Positions 1 to 7,900 of a DNA stretch of 64,000 bases are shown here, one piece after another. A program made the position numbers and the translations under genes. Location: the NCBI RefSeq assembly GCF_030325625.1, contig NZ_JACAIS010000004.1:248001-312000 (forward strand), given 5' to 3'. Below the pieces are notes generated by a model that was given only the letters and a program-made list of their open reading frames with translations, ran no database searches and was not told where the DNA came from. This DNA comes from Sphingobacterium sp. N143. GTDB lineage: Bacteria; Bacteroidota; Bacteroidia; Sphingobacteriales; Sphingobacteriaceae. Numbering within the stretch: the first letter of the stretch is position 1; every line of letters begins with the position of its first letter.

Positions 1-193
1 GACTGCCCAAGGTATGGTCAAAGGATCTGTTTTCCTGCATCAGGATAACGATATGCTCAGCATCCAGAAAGCTACTGCCCGGATCCGGATCAATGGCAAA
101 GGCTTTCTGGATCGAACTGGGCATAAAGCTGGCTATGCCTGCAGCTCCTGAAAATAGCAAAGTCTTTCTTAGGAATTCTCTTCTGCTTTCCAT
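1..193 (-). CDS. Phosphocholine-specific phospholipase C, N-terminal part (cut by window edge)
   Basis: Only the first 64 codons lie in the window; the gene continues beyond base 1. The protein opens with a twin-arginine type signal (SRREFLRK, then a hydrophobic stretch with AAGIASFMP). It continues into EHIVILMQENRSFDH, the N-terminal metal-site motif of the phosphoesterase/acid phosphatase-like family that includes bacterial phospholipase C (PF04185). The product would be exported through Tat and cleave phospholipid head groups in the periplasm or outside the cell. The start is ATG at 193. The subfamily (phosphocholine-specific) is inferred from the start motif alone; another member of the same superfamily is possible. 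Confidence 0.8.
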   Translation of the reverse strand, partial: MESRREFLRKTLLFSGAAGIASFMPSSIQKAFAIDPDPGSSFLDAEHIVILMQENRSFDHTLGS

Positions 194-559
194 AATATGT
201 GTCTTATAATTTCGATTTGAATCTACTTACATTTCTTTTTGTTTCATATTTCTTCATGTAAATCTTATGTTACTAAATGATAACCTCTGGGGGATGGCCA
301 TCGCAAAGGTCCCTGATCGGTAACAGACAGACAGGATCGCTGTTGTTGATGGATGCCTCGCCGTGCATTTCCTGGTGCAAGGCCGGCAGGATGCCTAAAA
401 ATAAACGGGCCATGAAAGGTTAAAGGCGACTTTTGCTGTAACATTTTGCATCTATTCCAACAGTAAAGTTTTAAAAGCAATAAAAAGCCCTTAAGTTTAC
501 AACAAATTACCTTCCATACAGCATTGATGCTATCTGGACGGTCACAGAAAATATATGAT
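194..559. other. Intergenic region between plc and tauE
   Basis: This 366-base divergent gap holds the promoters for the phospholipase (leftward) and the TauE/SafE gene (rightward). I see no convincing TAnnTTTG box, riboswitch fold or tRNA. The stretch at about 290-420 is clearly more GC-rich than its flanks and carries a direct repeat of GGATGCC (around 351 and 389), but no reading frame there looks like protein. Confidence 0.4.
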
Positions 560-1393
560 ATGACTATTCTCACCTTTACGATCATCCTTCTTCTGGGCGC
601 ATTTGTCGCGGGACTCTTAGGGTCGCTGACAGGTTTGGGCGGCGGGGTTGTCGTGATCCCACTGCTGACGCTTTTATTCCATGTCGATATCCGCTATGCC
701 ATAGGCGCTGCTTTATTGGCCTCGATAGCGACCTCTTCGGGAGCGGCTACAGCTTATGTCAAAGAAGGGATCACCAATATCCGGCTCGGCATGTTTCTGG
801 AAATTGCTACGACCATCGGTGCGGTCATTGGTGCAGTCATTGCCATTTATATGCCGACCAATACCATTGCGATTATTTTTGGTGTCGTGCTCATCTTTTC
901 GGCAGCCATGACCGTTCGTAAAAAAAATGAACAGGCACAGTCTGGTGGCTCCCTGCTGGCTGAAAAGCTGAAGCTGAACAGTACCTACCCCGCTGCGGGA
1001 ACATTGGTACCCTACAAATTGACCAATGTCGTAGGGGGATTCTCCTTAATGGGGGTGGCGGGTATCCTTTCCGGCCTTTTGGGTATTGGCTCGGGCTCTT
1101 TAAAAGTCCTCGCCATGGATAGTATGATGAAGATTCCATTTAAGGTCAGCACGACAACAAGTAACTTTATGATCGGCGTCACTGCCGCAGCCTCGGCTGT
1201 GGTCTACCTTCAACGTGGTTATATGGATCCGGGCATTGCTTTTCCCGTGATCCTGGGTGTACTCTGTGGCGCAATTACCGGTTCGAAGCTTTTGAAGAGA
1301 ATGAACCCGAAAACACTGCGCCTCATTTTTGCGATGGCAATCACCTTGGTTGCACTGGAAATGATTTTCAATGGATTTCAACATAAATTCTAA
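560..1393 (+). CDS. TauE/SafE family membrane permease
   Basis: A 277-residue integral membrane protein of the sulfite exporter TauE/SafE family (PF01925), thought to move sulfur-containing or other organic anions across the inner membrane. It begins with a hydrophobic helix followed by the glycine-rich motif GSLTGLGGG. A second half with GLLGIGSG repeats the pattern, as expected for the internally duplicated fold with about eight helices. ATG 560 is preferred over the in-frame ATG at 524, because translation from 560 starts directly with the first membrane helix. The DUF1634 gene follows 131 bases downstream on the same strand, a common arrangement in Bacteroidota, so the two probably form one unit. 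The substrate cannot be read from the sequence. Confidence 0.9.
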   Translation: MTILTFTIILLLGAFVAGLLGSLTGLGGGVVVIPLLTLLFHVDIRYAIGAALLASIATSSGAATAYVKEGITNIRLGMFLEIATTIGAVIGAVIAIYMPTNTIAIIFGVVLIFSAAMTVRKKNEQAQSGGSLLAEKLKLNSTYPAAGTLVPYKLTNVVGGFSLMGVAGILSGLLGIGSGSLKVLAMDSMMKIPFKVSTTTSNFMIGVTAAASAVVYLQRGYMDPGIAFPVILGVLCGAITGSKLLKRMNPKTLRLIFAMAITLVALEMIFNGFQHKF

Positions 1394-1524
1394 GCGCAGC
1401 AACCCGTTCCCGTCAAACCTGGTTTTTGACATGGCAGGTAGGACCAAAAACGAGGACATTGAGCGAACAAATATTTTAACATGGACAAAATCCATCAGCA
1501 GGGTGGTACAAAGATCATATAGCG

Positions 1525-1926
1525 ATGAAACAGGTATTTTCAAAACATTATTGGAGCGACAAAGACATTTCACTTTTGGTGGGACAGATCCTGCGCATAG
1601 GTGTTATCGTGGCCTCTTCCACCCTCGTGGTTGGGGGCCTATGGTATTTAGCCGTCCATGGACAGGACCCTGTGCCCAATTATAGGGAGTTTGCGGGTGA
1701 GGGCAGTGCCAATACAACCATCACAGGAATTATCATCGGGGCATTCAGCCGACATGTTCCTCAAATCATACAACTGGGCGTATTGCTCTTGATCTGTACC
1801 CCCATTGTACGTGTGGTTGGTTCCCTATTTGGATTTATCATTGAAAAAGACCGACTCTACATCATCATCACATTGATTGTTCTCATCGTGATTATAGGCA
1901 GTATACTCAGTGGGGTGAAAGGATAA
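1525..1926 (+). CDS. DUF1634 domain membrane protein
   Basis: A 133-residue protein with three predicted membrane helices (about residues 20-42, 70-100 and 108-130). It matches DUF1634 (PF07843) in length and arrangement, including the short loop with PNYREF after the first helix. DUF1634 proteins are repeatedly found beside TauE/SafE permeases, and that is the case here. A role as accessory subunit or regulator of that permease is inference from context; no catalytic residues are apparent. Confidence 0.85.
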   Translation: MKQVFSKHYWSDKDISLLVGQILRIGVIVASSTLVVGGLWYLAVHGQDPVPNYREFAGEGSANTTITGIIIGAFSRHVPQIIQLGVLLLICTPIVRVVGSLFGFIIEKDRLYIIITLIVLIVIIGSILSGVKG

Positions 1927-1930
1927 AACC

Positions 1931-2494
1931 TTATCGCCTGGACCTTAACCAGGCAGATTTTTCCAGTGCATATTCAACATTTCTCCGTTCGGGTTCATTC
2001 GGGTAGCTGACCGTTTTTTCGTCGACTTTGCTTGCCCCCAGCCGTTCCACAGCCTTCTGTGAACGATAATTTTCGGCCCCGACATGCAGGTAGATCTTAT
2101 CGACAAAATTGAAGGCAAAATCAAACATCATCTCCTTGACCAAAGGGTTGATCCCGGTCCCCCAACAAGCCCGGGCATAAAAGGTAAAGCCTACAAAGAT
2201 CGATCGCTTGCTTTCATCCAGCCCATAATAACGGGTGCTCCCGATACATTCCCCCGTCTGCTTGTCCAAAATCAGATAGGCAGCCTTGCTCTCCAGGGCC
2301 CCATCAAAAAAAGTACGGAAAACCTCCTCCTGCCAACGATCTTTGTTGGGGTGCTGCGCCCAGATCAGGGGGTCCTTTGCCACCTGATAGAGGGTATCAA
2401 AATCTTCGGGGTCAATCAATTTCAAAATGACCTTATCATTTTCAAGCTTATTGGGTGCTACAAACCTCATTAGAACACTGTTAATGTTAGACAT
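1931..2494 (-). CDS. GNAT family N-acetyltransferase (RimJ/RimL-like)
   Basis: A 187-residue GNAT acetyltransferase that would transfer an acetyl group from acetyl-CoA to an amine. It has the RimJ/RimL-like layout: an N-terminal LENDKVILKLI strand, then IGSTRYYGLDES and VGFTFYARACWGTGIN in the acetyl-CoA binding region, and NYRSQKAVERLGA near the C-terminus, typical of the NxxSxxvxeklGF motif. The usual R/QxxGxG/A pyrophosphate loop is degenerate (ACWGTGIN). ATG 2494 is used; an in-frame ATG at 2470 would drop eight residues. It is convergent with DUF1634, only four bases from its end. The substrate is unknown. Confidence 0.85.
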   Translation of the reverse strand: MSNINSVLMRFVAPNKLENDKVILKLIDPEDFDTLYQVAKDPLIWAQHPNKDRWQEEVFRTFFDGALESKAAYLILDKQTGECIGSTRYYGLDESKRSIFVGFTFYARACWGTGINPLVKEMMFDFAFNFVDKIYLHVGAENYRSQKAVERLGASKVDEKTVSYPNEPERRNVEYALEKSAWLRSRR

Positions 2495-2654
2495 CTATTG
2501 AAATTCCTTCAATTTCACAGAAGATACCAAATATTCGTGAAATCAAGCTGAATTACCTTTTCAACAAGTCAAATATTACACCAAAATGTCCATTCACTAT
2601 TTTTCATCAAAATTCCATCAAGAAGCACGACAAAATTTCGTATTTTACGCTCTG

Positions 2655-3242
2655 ATGGAACAATTCAAGGAATTTGTAAAAAAGCGCATCAATATCTCAG
2701 AAGAAGAATTGAATGATATTATTTCGCGTTATGAGGTCAGAAAAATAAAGAAAAAGGAATATTTTCTGCGTGCCGGTGAGATCTGTCATTATGAAGCTTA
2801 TGTTGTCAATGGCTTATTTAAATCGTTCTATGTCACCGCAGATGGTATCGAACATATTTTGCAGTTTGCCATTGAAGACTGGTGGATCGGAGACATCGCC
2901 AGTTTCAACTACCAGGAGCCTGCCTTACAAAATATCCAGGCGCTGGAGGATTCTGTTGTGCTTACCTTATCCAAAAAAAATAAGGACAAACTCTATGAGG
3001 ACCATCCGGTCTACGAGAAACTCTCCCGGATCATGGCGCAGCGTGCCCAGATTGCTTCCCAGCACCGTATCATCTCAAGCATTGGCTTTACCGCCCAGGA
3101 ACGTTACCTGGATTTTATCAAAAGATACCCTAAAATTTACCCACGGATCTCCAATATGCAATTGGCCTCCTATCTCGGGGTCACACAGGAGTTCCTGAGC
3201 CGCTTAAAAAGACAGATCCTAAAACCGAATCGAAATTCTTGA
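2655..3242 (+). CDS. Crp/Fnr family transcriptional regulator
   Basis: A 195-residue regulator with an N-terminal cyclic-nucleotide-binding-like beta roll (about residues 20-115), a long dimerisation helix, and a C-terminal winged helix (SNMQLASYLGVTQEFLSRL, about 165-183). The recognition helix contains E..SR, the spacing used by FNR to read TTGAT. The N-terminal cysteine cluster of true FNR is absent (a single Cys in GEICHY), so oxygen sensing through an iron-sulfur cluster is unlikely. ATG 2655 is chosen because the upstream in-frame extension from 2586 lies outside the family alignment. YceI follows 103 bases downstream, with a perfect FNR-like box at the very end of this gene. It may regulate that neighbour. 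Confidence 0.88.
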   Translation: MEQFKEFVKKRINISEEELNDIISRYEVRKIKKKEYFLRAGEICHYEAYVVNGLFKSFYVTADGIEHILQFAIEDWWIGDIASFNYQEPALQNIQALEDSVVLTLSKKNKDKLYEDHPVYEKLSRIMAQRAQIASQHRIISSIGFTAQERYLDFIKRYPKIYPRISNMQLASYLGVTQEFLSRLKRQILKPNRNS

Positions 3243-3252
3243 TCTACATCAA
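3239..3252. promoter_or_regulatory. FNR-type binding site TTGAT-N4-ATCAA
   Basis: The sequence TTGATCTACATCAA is a perfect match to the FNR/DNR consensus. Its first bases overlap the stop codon of the upstream Crp/Fnr gene. Its centre (3245.5) lies about 41.5 bases before the start expected from the -7-like box at 3275-3282, the classic position for a class II activator. Confidence 0.6.
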
Positions 3253-3274
3253 TTTTTTCTACCTGAGTTTATCC

Positions 3275-3282
3275 CACCTTTG
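3275..3282 (+). promoter_or_regulatory. Probable -7 box of the yceI promoter (CACCTTTG)
   Basis: CACCTTTG differs from the Bacteroidota -7 consensus TAnnTTTG at one base. It would place the transcription start near 3287. No good -33 element is visible, which would fit an activator-dependent promoter. Confidence 0.45.
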
Positions 3283-3287
3283 CAACA

Positions 3288-3313
3288 GTTTGTTCAAACA
3301 AACATTTTGAACA
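3288..3313. repeat. Overlapping palindromes upstream of yceI
   Basis: Two perfect inverted repeats overlap here: GTTTGTT-CA-AACAAAC (3288-3303) and TGTTCAAA-N7-TTTGAACA (3291-3313). They lie just after the predicted transcription start and 33 bases before the yceI ATG. They could be an operator or form a 5' mRNA hairpin. Confidence 0.6.
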
Positions 3314-3345
3314 TCTAATGGTTTGATAAATAAACAGAAAACAAT

Positions 3346-3939
3346 ATGAATAGATTTTTCCAATTTTTGGCAGCAGCGGTGTTAATGGTTAATGTTGCTG
3401 TGGCCCAGGTAAAATGGTCTGCTGATCCTGGACATACCAATGTGCGCTTTGATGTGAAGCACCTTGGCATCAGTTTCGTCGACGGTGAATTTACGAAAGT
3501 GGAAGGAACGGTAGAAACCGCAACGGCAACAAGTTTCAACAATGCGAAAGTAAACTTCTCCATCGATGTCAACAGCATTGATACCCGTATCGAAGCACGT
3601 GATAATCACTTAAAAACAGCTGATTTCTTTGCTGCGGACAAATTCCCTAAGATGACCTTGAGCGCTGTTTCATTCAAAAATACCAAGGTCAAAGGCAAAT
3701 ACATCATGGTTGCTGATCTGACTATCCGTGATGTCACAAAACAGGTTAGCTTTGATGTGACACAAAACGGTGGCGTAATTACTGATCCCTGGGGCAAAAC
3801 ACGTGCTGGATTTACAGCTAAAGCGACCATAAACCGTCAGGATTTTGGCATAAAGTATAACGACAAATTACCTTCAGGTGTAGAGGCCGTTGCTTCGGAT
3901 GTGGCGATCACAGTGAATACGGAATTGGTGTTAAACTAA
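3346..3939 (+). CDS. YceI family periplasmic protein
   Basis: A 197-residue exported protein. It has a clear Sec signal peptide (residues 1-21, ending VAVAQ) and then the lipocalin-like YceI domain (PF04264), starting VKWSADPGHTNVRFDVKHLG. Typical features are the SAVSFKN strand, VADLTIRDVTKQVSFDV and the late GFTAKATINRQDFG motif. Family members bind long amphipathic molecules such as polyisoprenoids; they are often induced by stress. It stands alone between a Crp/Fnr gene and a strong terminator, behind an FNR-like box. The binding partner is not deducible. Confidence 0.93.
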   Translation: MNRFFQFLAAAVLMVNVAVAQVKWSADPGHTNVRFDVKHLGISFVDGEFTKVEGTVETATATSFNNAKVNFSIDVNSIDTRIEARDNHLKTADFFAADKFPKMTLSAVSFKNTKVKGKYIMVADLTIRDVTKQVSFDVTQNGGVITDPWGKTRAGFTAKATINRQDFGIKYNDKLPSGVEAVASDVAITVNTELVLN

Positions 3940-3969
3940 TCTACGATACTTATAATCACACAAACTTTT

Positions 3970-4007
3970 GCGGCTATCCTATTGACATAGGATAGCCGCT
4001 TTTTTTT
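3970..4007 (+). terminator. Rho-independent terminator after yceI
   Basis: A perfect 12-bp stem (GCGGCTATCCTA with its complement), a 6-base loop and a run of eight T directly after the stem. It also separates yceI from the convergent SDR gene. Confidence 0.9.
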
Positions 4008-4012
4008 GCCAA

Positions 4013-4798
4013 CTATAGTCCCCTCAATAATCCCCCATCCAACGGAATATTGGTTCCAGTCAGGTAGTTTGCATATTCCGAACAGATAAAAGCAACCAAA
4101 TAGCCATATTCTTCGGCTGTGCCCAAGCGTCCTGCCGGCACCTGTTTCAACCTTACCTTTAGCGCCTCCTCGTAGGAGAGCCCCAAGCGCTGGGCATCCA
4201 ACTTCGTCAGTGATTGAATCCGATCGGTATCAAAAAGCCCGGTCAATATACTATTGACTGTAATCCCGTCCCGGGCAACGTCCTCCGCCAGCGACTTGCT
4301 CCAGCTCATCAGGGCCGTGCGAACGGTATTGGAGAGCACCAGATTGGATACCGGTTCCTTCACCGTAGAAGAGGAAACATTGATAATACGGCCATACCCA
4401 TTGGCCAGCATATACGGAAGTGCGCAGGAAGTTGTATAACAATGATTTTGGAACAATAATTCGAATGCATGCTGATAATCGGCCAGATTTTTCTGGTCAA
4501 TACCTCCGGCCTGTGGCCCGTTGGAGTTATTGATCAGGATATCGACCTTATTAGACTTAAAATAATCTTCTATACGCGCTTTGTAGGCCTCATGTTCATT
4601 ATAATCAACCTGGATATATTGATGGACCTGCCCACGGGAGGTATCCAGGCTTTCACAGGTCGCTTTCAGTTTTTCTTCATTCCGGGCAGCCAGGGTCACA
4701 GACACGCCACAGGACGCCAAGACCTTGGCTATCCCGGCTCCGATTCCCGCGGAACTAGCGCCAATCAAGGCTTTTTTTCCATTAAGATTAATTTCCAT
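4013..4798 (-). CDS. SDR family protein without the usual catalytic Tyr-Lys pair
   Basis: A 261-residue Rossmann-fold protein of the short-chain dehydrogenase family. The nucleotide motif is GASSAGIGAGIA (residues 10-21), and the tail LTGTNIPLDGGLLRG is typical of 3-oxoacyl-ACP-reductase-like SDRs. Where classical members have Tyr-x-x-x-Lys, this one reads S-N-T-V-R before the conserved helix ending KSLA. That agrees with the described BKR-like SDR subgroup that lacks a perfect tetrad. ATG 4798 starts directly at the Rossmann strand (MEINLNGKKALI); an upstream ATG at 4840 would add 14 poorly conserved residues. Function is unknown and may be non-classical or non-enzymatic. Confidence 0.88.
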   Translation of the reverse strand: MEINLNGKKALIGASSAGIGAGIAKVLASCGVSVTLAARNEEKLKATCESLDTSRGQVHQYIQVDYNEHEAYKARIEDYFKSNKVDILINNSNGPQAGGIDQKNLADYQHAFELLFQNHCYTTSCALPYMLANGYGRIINVSSSTVKEPVSNLVLSNTVRTALMSWSKSLAEDVARDGITVNSILTGLFDTDRIQSLTKLDAQRLGLSYEEALKVRLKQVPAGRLGTAEEYGYLVAFICSEYANYLTGTNIPLDGGLLRGL

Positions 4799-4904
4799 AA
4801 TTTCTGCTGTTAAATAGTTGACACTTATTCCGACGGACAAGTCATTTTGTTGCGATCAAGACCTGCTTTCCTTTTGCAGCGAACGCTGGATAAAGAAAGG
4901 CGTA

Positions 4905-6557
4905 TTAATCATTATCCTTGGCCCTGATCATGGCGATAAACAAATACACGGCAAAGACCCATGCCGAGCCCAGGCATATCCAGGCAAATACAGGAATCCC
5001 GAGCCACTGCGGCTCAATCCGGGCCACGATAATCATCCCCCCCAGTAAATTGAGCGACATAAACATAATCCCGATCACAATACGATTGACTCCTTTGCGC
5101 AGAATGGTATTGAAAGATCGGGCACTGATCAGACGGTGGTTGAGGGTGAAGTTGCCTGTCCGGAACAGGCGCACCAAAGCCCGCATATCTTCCGGAAGCT
5201 TTTCGACATCCCTGGCGAAAGACTCCACCTTATGCTTGCCCTTCTTGAAAATAGCTTCTGGAGAAAGCCGTTCCATCATGATCCGCCGGGCAAAGGGCTT
5301 GATACTTTCCATGATATTCAGATCTGGATAAAGCTGCCGCCCTATTCCTTCCATCAGCGAAATACCGCGCATCAACTGATAGATATATTCGGGAAAATAT
5401 AACCGGCTGTCGCCAATGATCTTCCAGAGTTTATTGAAGAGCAAGTCGAGGCTCAAATCACCCAGGGAGACATTGTCTATCATATCAAAGATTTCGTAGA
5501 GCGAACGTTCAAACTGATTCCTATCGGGTATATGGCTCACGACAGCGACATCTTCGATGACATCCGCCAGGCGTACTGCATCTTCGGAAATGGCCGACTG
5601 AATAAATTCTTCCAGATGTCGCCGGTCAATCCCCAGTAGCTTGCCCATATTGCCAAAATCCAGAAATGCAATACGCCCATCCGGCATGACCATCATATTG
5701 CCCGGATGAGGATCGCCATGAAAAAAACCATGGATAATAACCTGCTCCAGGTAGAGGTTGATCCCATTTTTCACCAAAGTCTCCACATCCATGCCCCGAC
5801 GCTTTATTTCGGCAACATCCGTTACTTTGAACCCATCTAAATATTCCATGCATAGCACACGGTCAGAAGACAGGTCTGGATAGACTTTGGGGACCTTGAT
5901 AAGCTTGTTGCCTTTAAAATTTTTACTGAACCGGTCAATATTATGCCGTTCGATCACCAAAGACATTTCTTCCTGTAAGGTCATGGCAAAAGACTCCACG
6001 ATCAGGGAGAGGTTGAGGTTTTCCAATGCATCATTGTACACCGTCAGGATTTTGGCAATATCACGCATCAGGGCAAGATCACAGCGCATGATCTCATCTA
6101 TCCCGGGGCGGCGGACTTTCAGGACAACCTTTGTTCCGTCCTGCAGTACCGCGCGGTAAACCTGGGCAATAGAGGCCGCAGCAAAGGGCACAGCGTCGAT
6201 CTCCCGAAAATGGGCATTGATATCCAGATCCAGTTCTTCAGCAAGATAAGCGTTGATATCGACCCCGAAGGGGGGGACATTATCTTCCAGGCGTTTGAGC
6301 TCATCAACCAGGTCTTTTGGCAGCAGGCCCTCCCTTGTGGAGGCTGATTGTCCCAGTTTGATAAATGCAGGCCCAAGCTCCTCAAGTGCCATGCGTATAC
6401 GGGCATAGACATTGATATTGTCGACATCGATATTACGTTCTACCGCAGCTCTTGTCCCTTTCCATGGCAACCTGGCGATCGCATCCTTAAAGCCGTATTT
6501 GGCCAATATACTTAAGATCTGGGAACTGCGCTGCAACTTCTTGGTCGGATTGTACAT
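4905..6557 (-). CDS. ABC1/AarF/UbiB family kinase-like protein
   Basis: A 550-residue atypical protein-kinase-like protein of the ABC1 (UbiB/ADCK) family. Visible family marks, in order: the KxGQ motif in FIKLGQSAST, the alanine-rich nucleotide loop AAASIAQVYRA, the lysine strand VLKVRRPG, the catalytic loop HGFFHGDPHPGN and the metal site LDFGN. Two hydrophobic helices at the C-terminus anchor it in the membrane. Relatives act in isoprenoid quinone or lipid metabolism; menaquinone would be the local quinone. ATG 6557 is preferred over 6599 and 6614, since conserved sequence begins at MYNPTKKLQRS. It reads in the same direction as the sigma-factor pair upstream but is separated by 87 bases. 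Confidence 0.9.
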   Translation of the reverse strand: MYNPTKKLQRSSQILSILAKYGFKDAIARLPWKGTRAAVERNIDVDNINVYARIRMALEELGPAFIKLGQSASTREGLLPKDLVDELKRLEDNVPPFGVDINAYLAEELDLDINAHFREIDAVPFAAASIAQVYRAVLQDGTKVVLKVRRPGIDEIMRCDLALMRDIAKILTVYNDALENLNLSLIVESFAMTLQEEMSLVIERHNIDRFSKNFKGNKLIKVPKVYPDLSSDRVLCMEYLDGFKVTDVAEIKRRGMDVETLVKNGINLYLEQVIIHGFFHGDPHPGNMMVMPDGRIAFLDFGNMGKLLGIDRRHLEEFIQSAISEDAVRLADVIEDVAVVSHIPDRNQFERSLYEIFDMIDNVSLGDLSLDLLFNKLWKIIGDSRLYFPEYIYQLMRGISLMEGIGRQLYPDLNIMESIKPFARRIMMERLSPEAIFKKGKHKVESFARDVEKLPEDMRALVRLFRTGNFTLNHRLISARSFNTILRKGVNRIVIGIMFMSLNLLGGMIIVARIEPQWLGIPVFAWICLGSAWVFAVYLFIAMIRAKDND

Positions 6558-6644
6558 ATTCAACAAGGATTTTCTGAAAACAATATACGAAATATCCATG
6601 TGCAAAAAACACAAATCACGGATGAAAAATGGGTAACCTACCTA

Positions 6645-7286
6645 TTACTCCGCTTCCATCTGATCCAGATTTTCCTTGATCTTGATCAGATAATCGCCAT
6701 AGTACATCCGAATCATAATTTCGGTGATCAGGATGGTAATCCCGATGGATACAAGAGCCGCCAGGATCATCCATACGATAAAACTAGGGTTCTGCACGAG
6801 CGTCTCCTTGAAATGATACAATTTTTCAAACCATACAACAGCCTTGCTTTGGGCAATGATAATGAAATAAAGGAACATACCCTGCGGAATCATGACATAA
6901 GCCACAATACGGTAGGTTTCCACGGCATATTTTAGATCATAATATAACTTCAATAAATGTTCGCGGGAAGTCAGATGGTCTATCTGCCGGGCGCTCTTGA
7001 TCAGATAATAGAATCTGCGGTAGCTAATCAGGCTCGACAGGGAAAGCTGCACAATACAAAAATAGTAGGCAAAGGCAGCATAGCCCTTTATGGTATAGAA
7101 TGGCAGCAGGGGAACGGAAACCAGAAAAAGTATGCATAAAAGCCAAGCGATGAATTCACGTTTGATATTCCGTCTCAGCTTAGCCATGATATTTCCGACT
7201 TCTTTATACTGTTTCAGATTTGGATTCTGTAAATCCTCGTCTGTGGGCTGTTCTTGCCAAGATTTTTTTAATTCATCAAAATTCAT
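6645..7286 (-). CDS. Membrane protein partnered with a sigma factor (possible anti-sigma role)
   Basis: A 213-residue protein with a soluble N-terminus (MNFDELKKSWQEQ) and about four membrane helices (near residues 45-65, 68-88, 125-150 and 168-192). Its first 11 bases overlap the end of the sigma factor gene, so the two are translated from one message. N-terminal DELKKxWQ segments followed by membrane helices are seen in Bacteroidota proteins encoded next to sigma-70 family factors. A role in holding the sigma factor at the membrane is inference. No zinc-binding anti-sigma motif (HxxxCxxC) is present. Confidence 0.7.
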   Translation of the reverse strand: MNFDELKKSWQEQPTDEDLQNPNLKQYKEVGNIMAKLRRNIKREFIAWLLCILFLVSVPLLPFYTIKGYAAFAYYFCIVQLSLSSLISYRRFYYLIKSARQIDHLTSREHLLKLYYDLKYAVETYRIVAYVMIPQGMFLYFIIIAQSKAVVWFEKLYHFKETLVQNPSFIVWMILAALVSIGITILITEIMIRMYYGDYLIKIKENLDQMEAE

Positions 7287-7779
7287 AATGATATTTTTTA
7301 ATGATTTGTTGAATCCTTTCTTTTGTTCGATTTAGTTTTACCCGTGCATTTACTTCGGATATGCCCAGATGAGCCGCAATCTCGCGATGGCTCTGTCCTT
7401 CCAAAAACAAAAAGATCAACGCTTTTTCTACTCCATTGAGCCTATGCACCGCTTGGTAAAATATCTTCAACTGCTCGTCTTTATCTGAATTATAGGTCTC
7501 TTCGGGAAAGTCATGCCTTTCCTCCAACATATCATAGACACGGTGTTTCTTTTCTTTTTTCAAAAACACCATCGCCGTATTTAAGGCGACCCGGTACATC
7601 CAGGTTGAAAATTTACTCTGCTGCTTAAAGCTGGGGTAAGATTTCCAGAGCTGATATACTATTTCCTGGTAAAGATCCTGCCTGCCTTCATGATCATCCA
7701 TATACATACGGCTGGCTTTGACGATAATACCTTTATTTTCGTCAATCAACCGAAGAAATTCTGTTTCTGAATGGCTCAC
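7276..7779 (-). CDS. ECF-type RNA polymerase sigma factor
   Basis: A 167-residue sigma-70 family factor. Region 2 covers about residues 10-80 (YMDDHEGRQDLYQEIVYQLW, then FSTWMYRVALNTA). Region 4 covers about 110-160, with the helix-turn-helix GQSHREIAAHLGISEVNARVKL. The start codon is GTG at 7779: a stop codon lies directly upstream in frame and no ATG is available before residue 25. The overlapping membrane protein downstream is the likely regulator. The cognate promoter is not identifiable; the upstream gap of about 120 bases is AT-rich. Confidence 0.92.
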   Translation of the reverse strand: MSHSETEFLRLIDENKGIIVKASRMYMDDHEGRQDLYQEIVYQLWKSYPSFKQQSKFSTWMYRVALNTAMVFLKKEKKHRVYDMLEERHDFPEETYNSDKDEQLKIFYQAVHRLNGVEKALIFLFLEGQSHREIAAHLGISEVNARVKLNRTKERIQQIIKKYHYEF

Positions 7780-7900
7780 TTAGTAATTTTTCTTTATTGC
7801 TAGAAATTCAGGTAATCAGTATAGCTGTTGGGCAAAGTGTTACAGCTTAATTTAAAAATATGTAAATTGTTCTTAAAAAGAAGAAAATCACTGTAATATT

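Noticed and set aside
290..430. Possible riboswitch in front of the TauE/SafE gene
   Set aside because: The GC-rich patch has direct repeats but I could not fit a known SAM, TPP or cobalamin core, and it lies more than 100 bases upstream of the start.
265..585. 106-codon minus-strand frame upstream of tauE
   Set aside because: Its residues look like random translation, with no domain or signal; it covers the probable promoter region.
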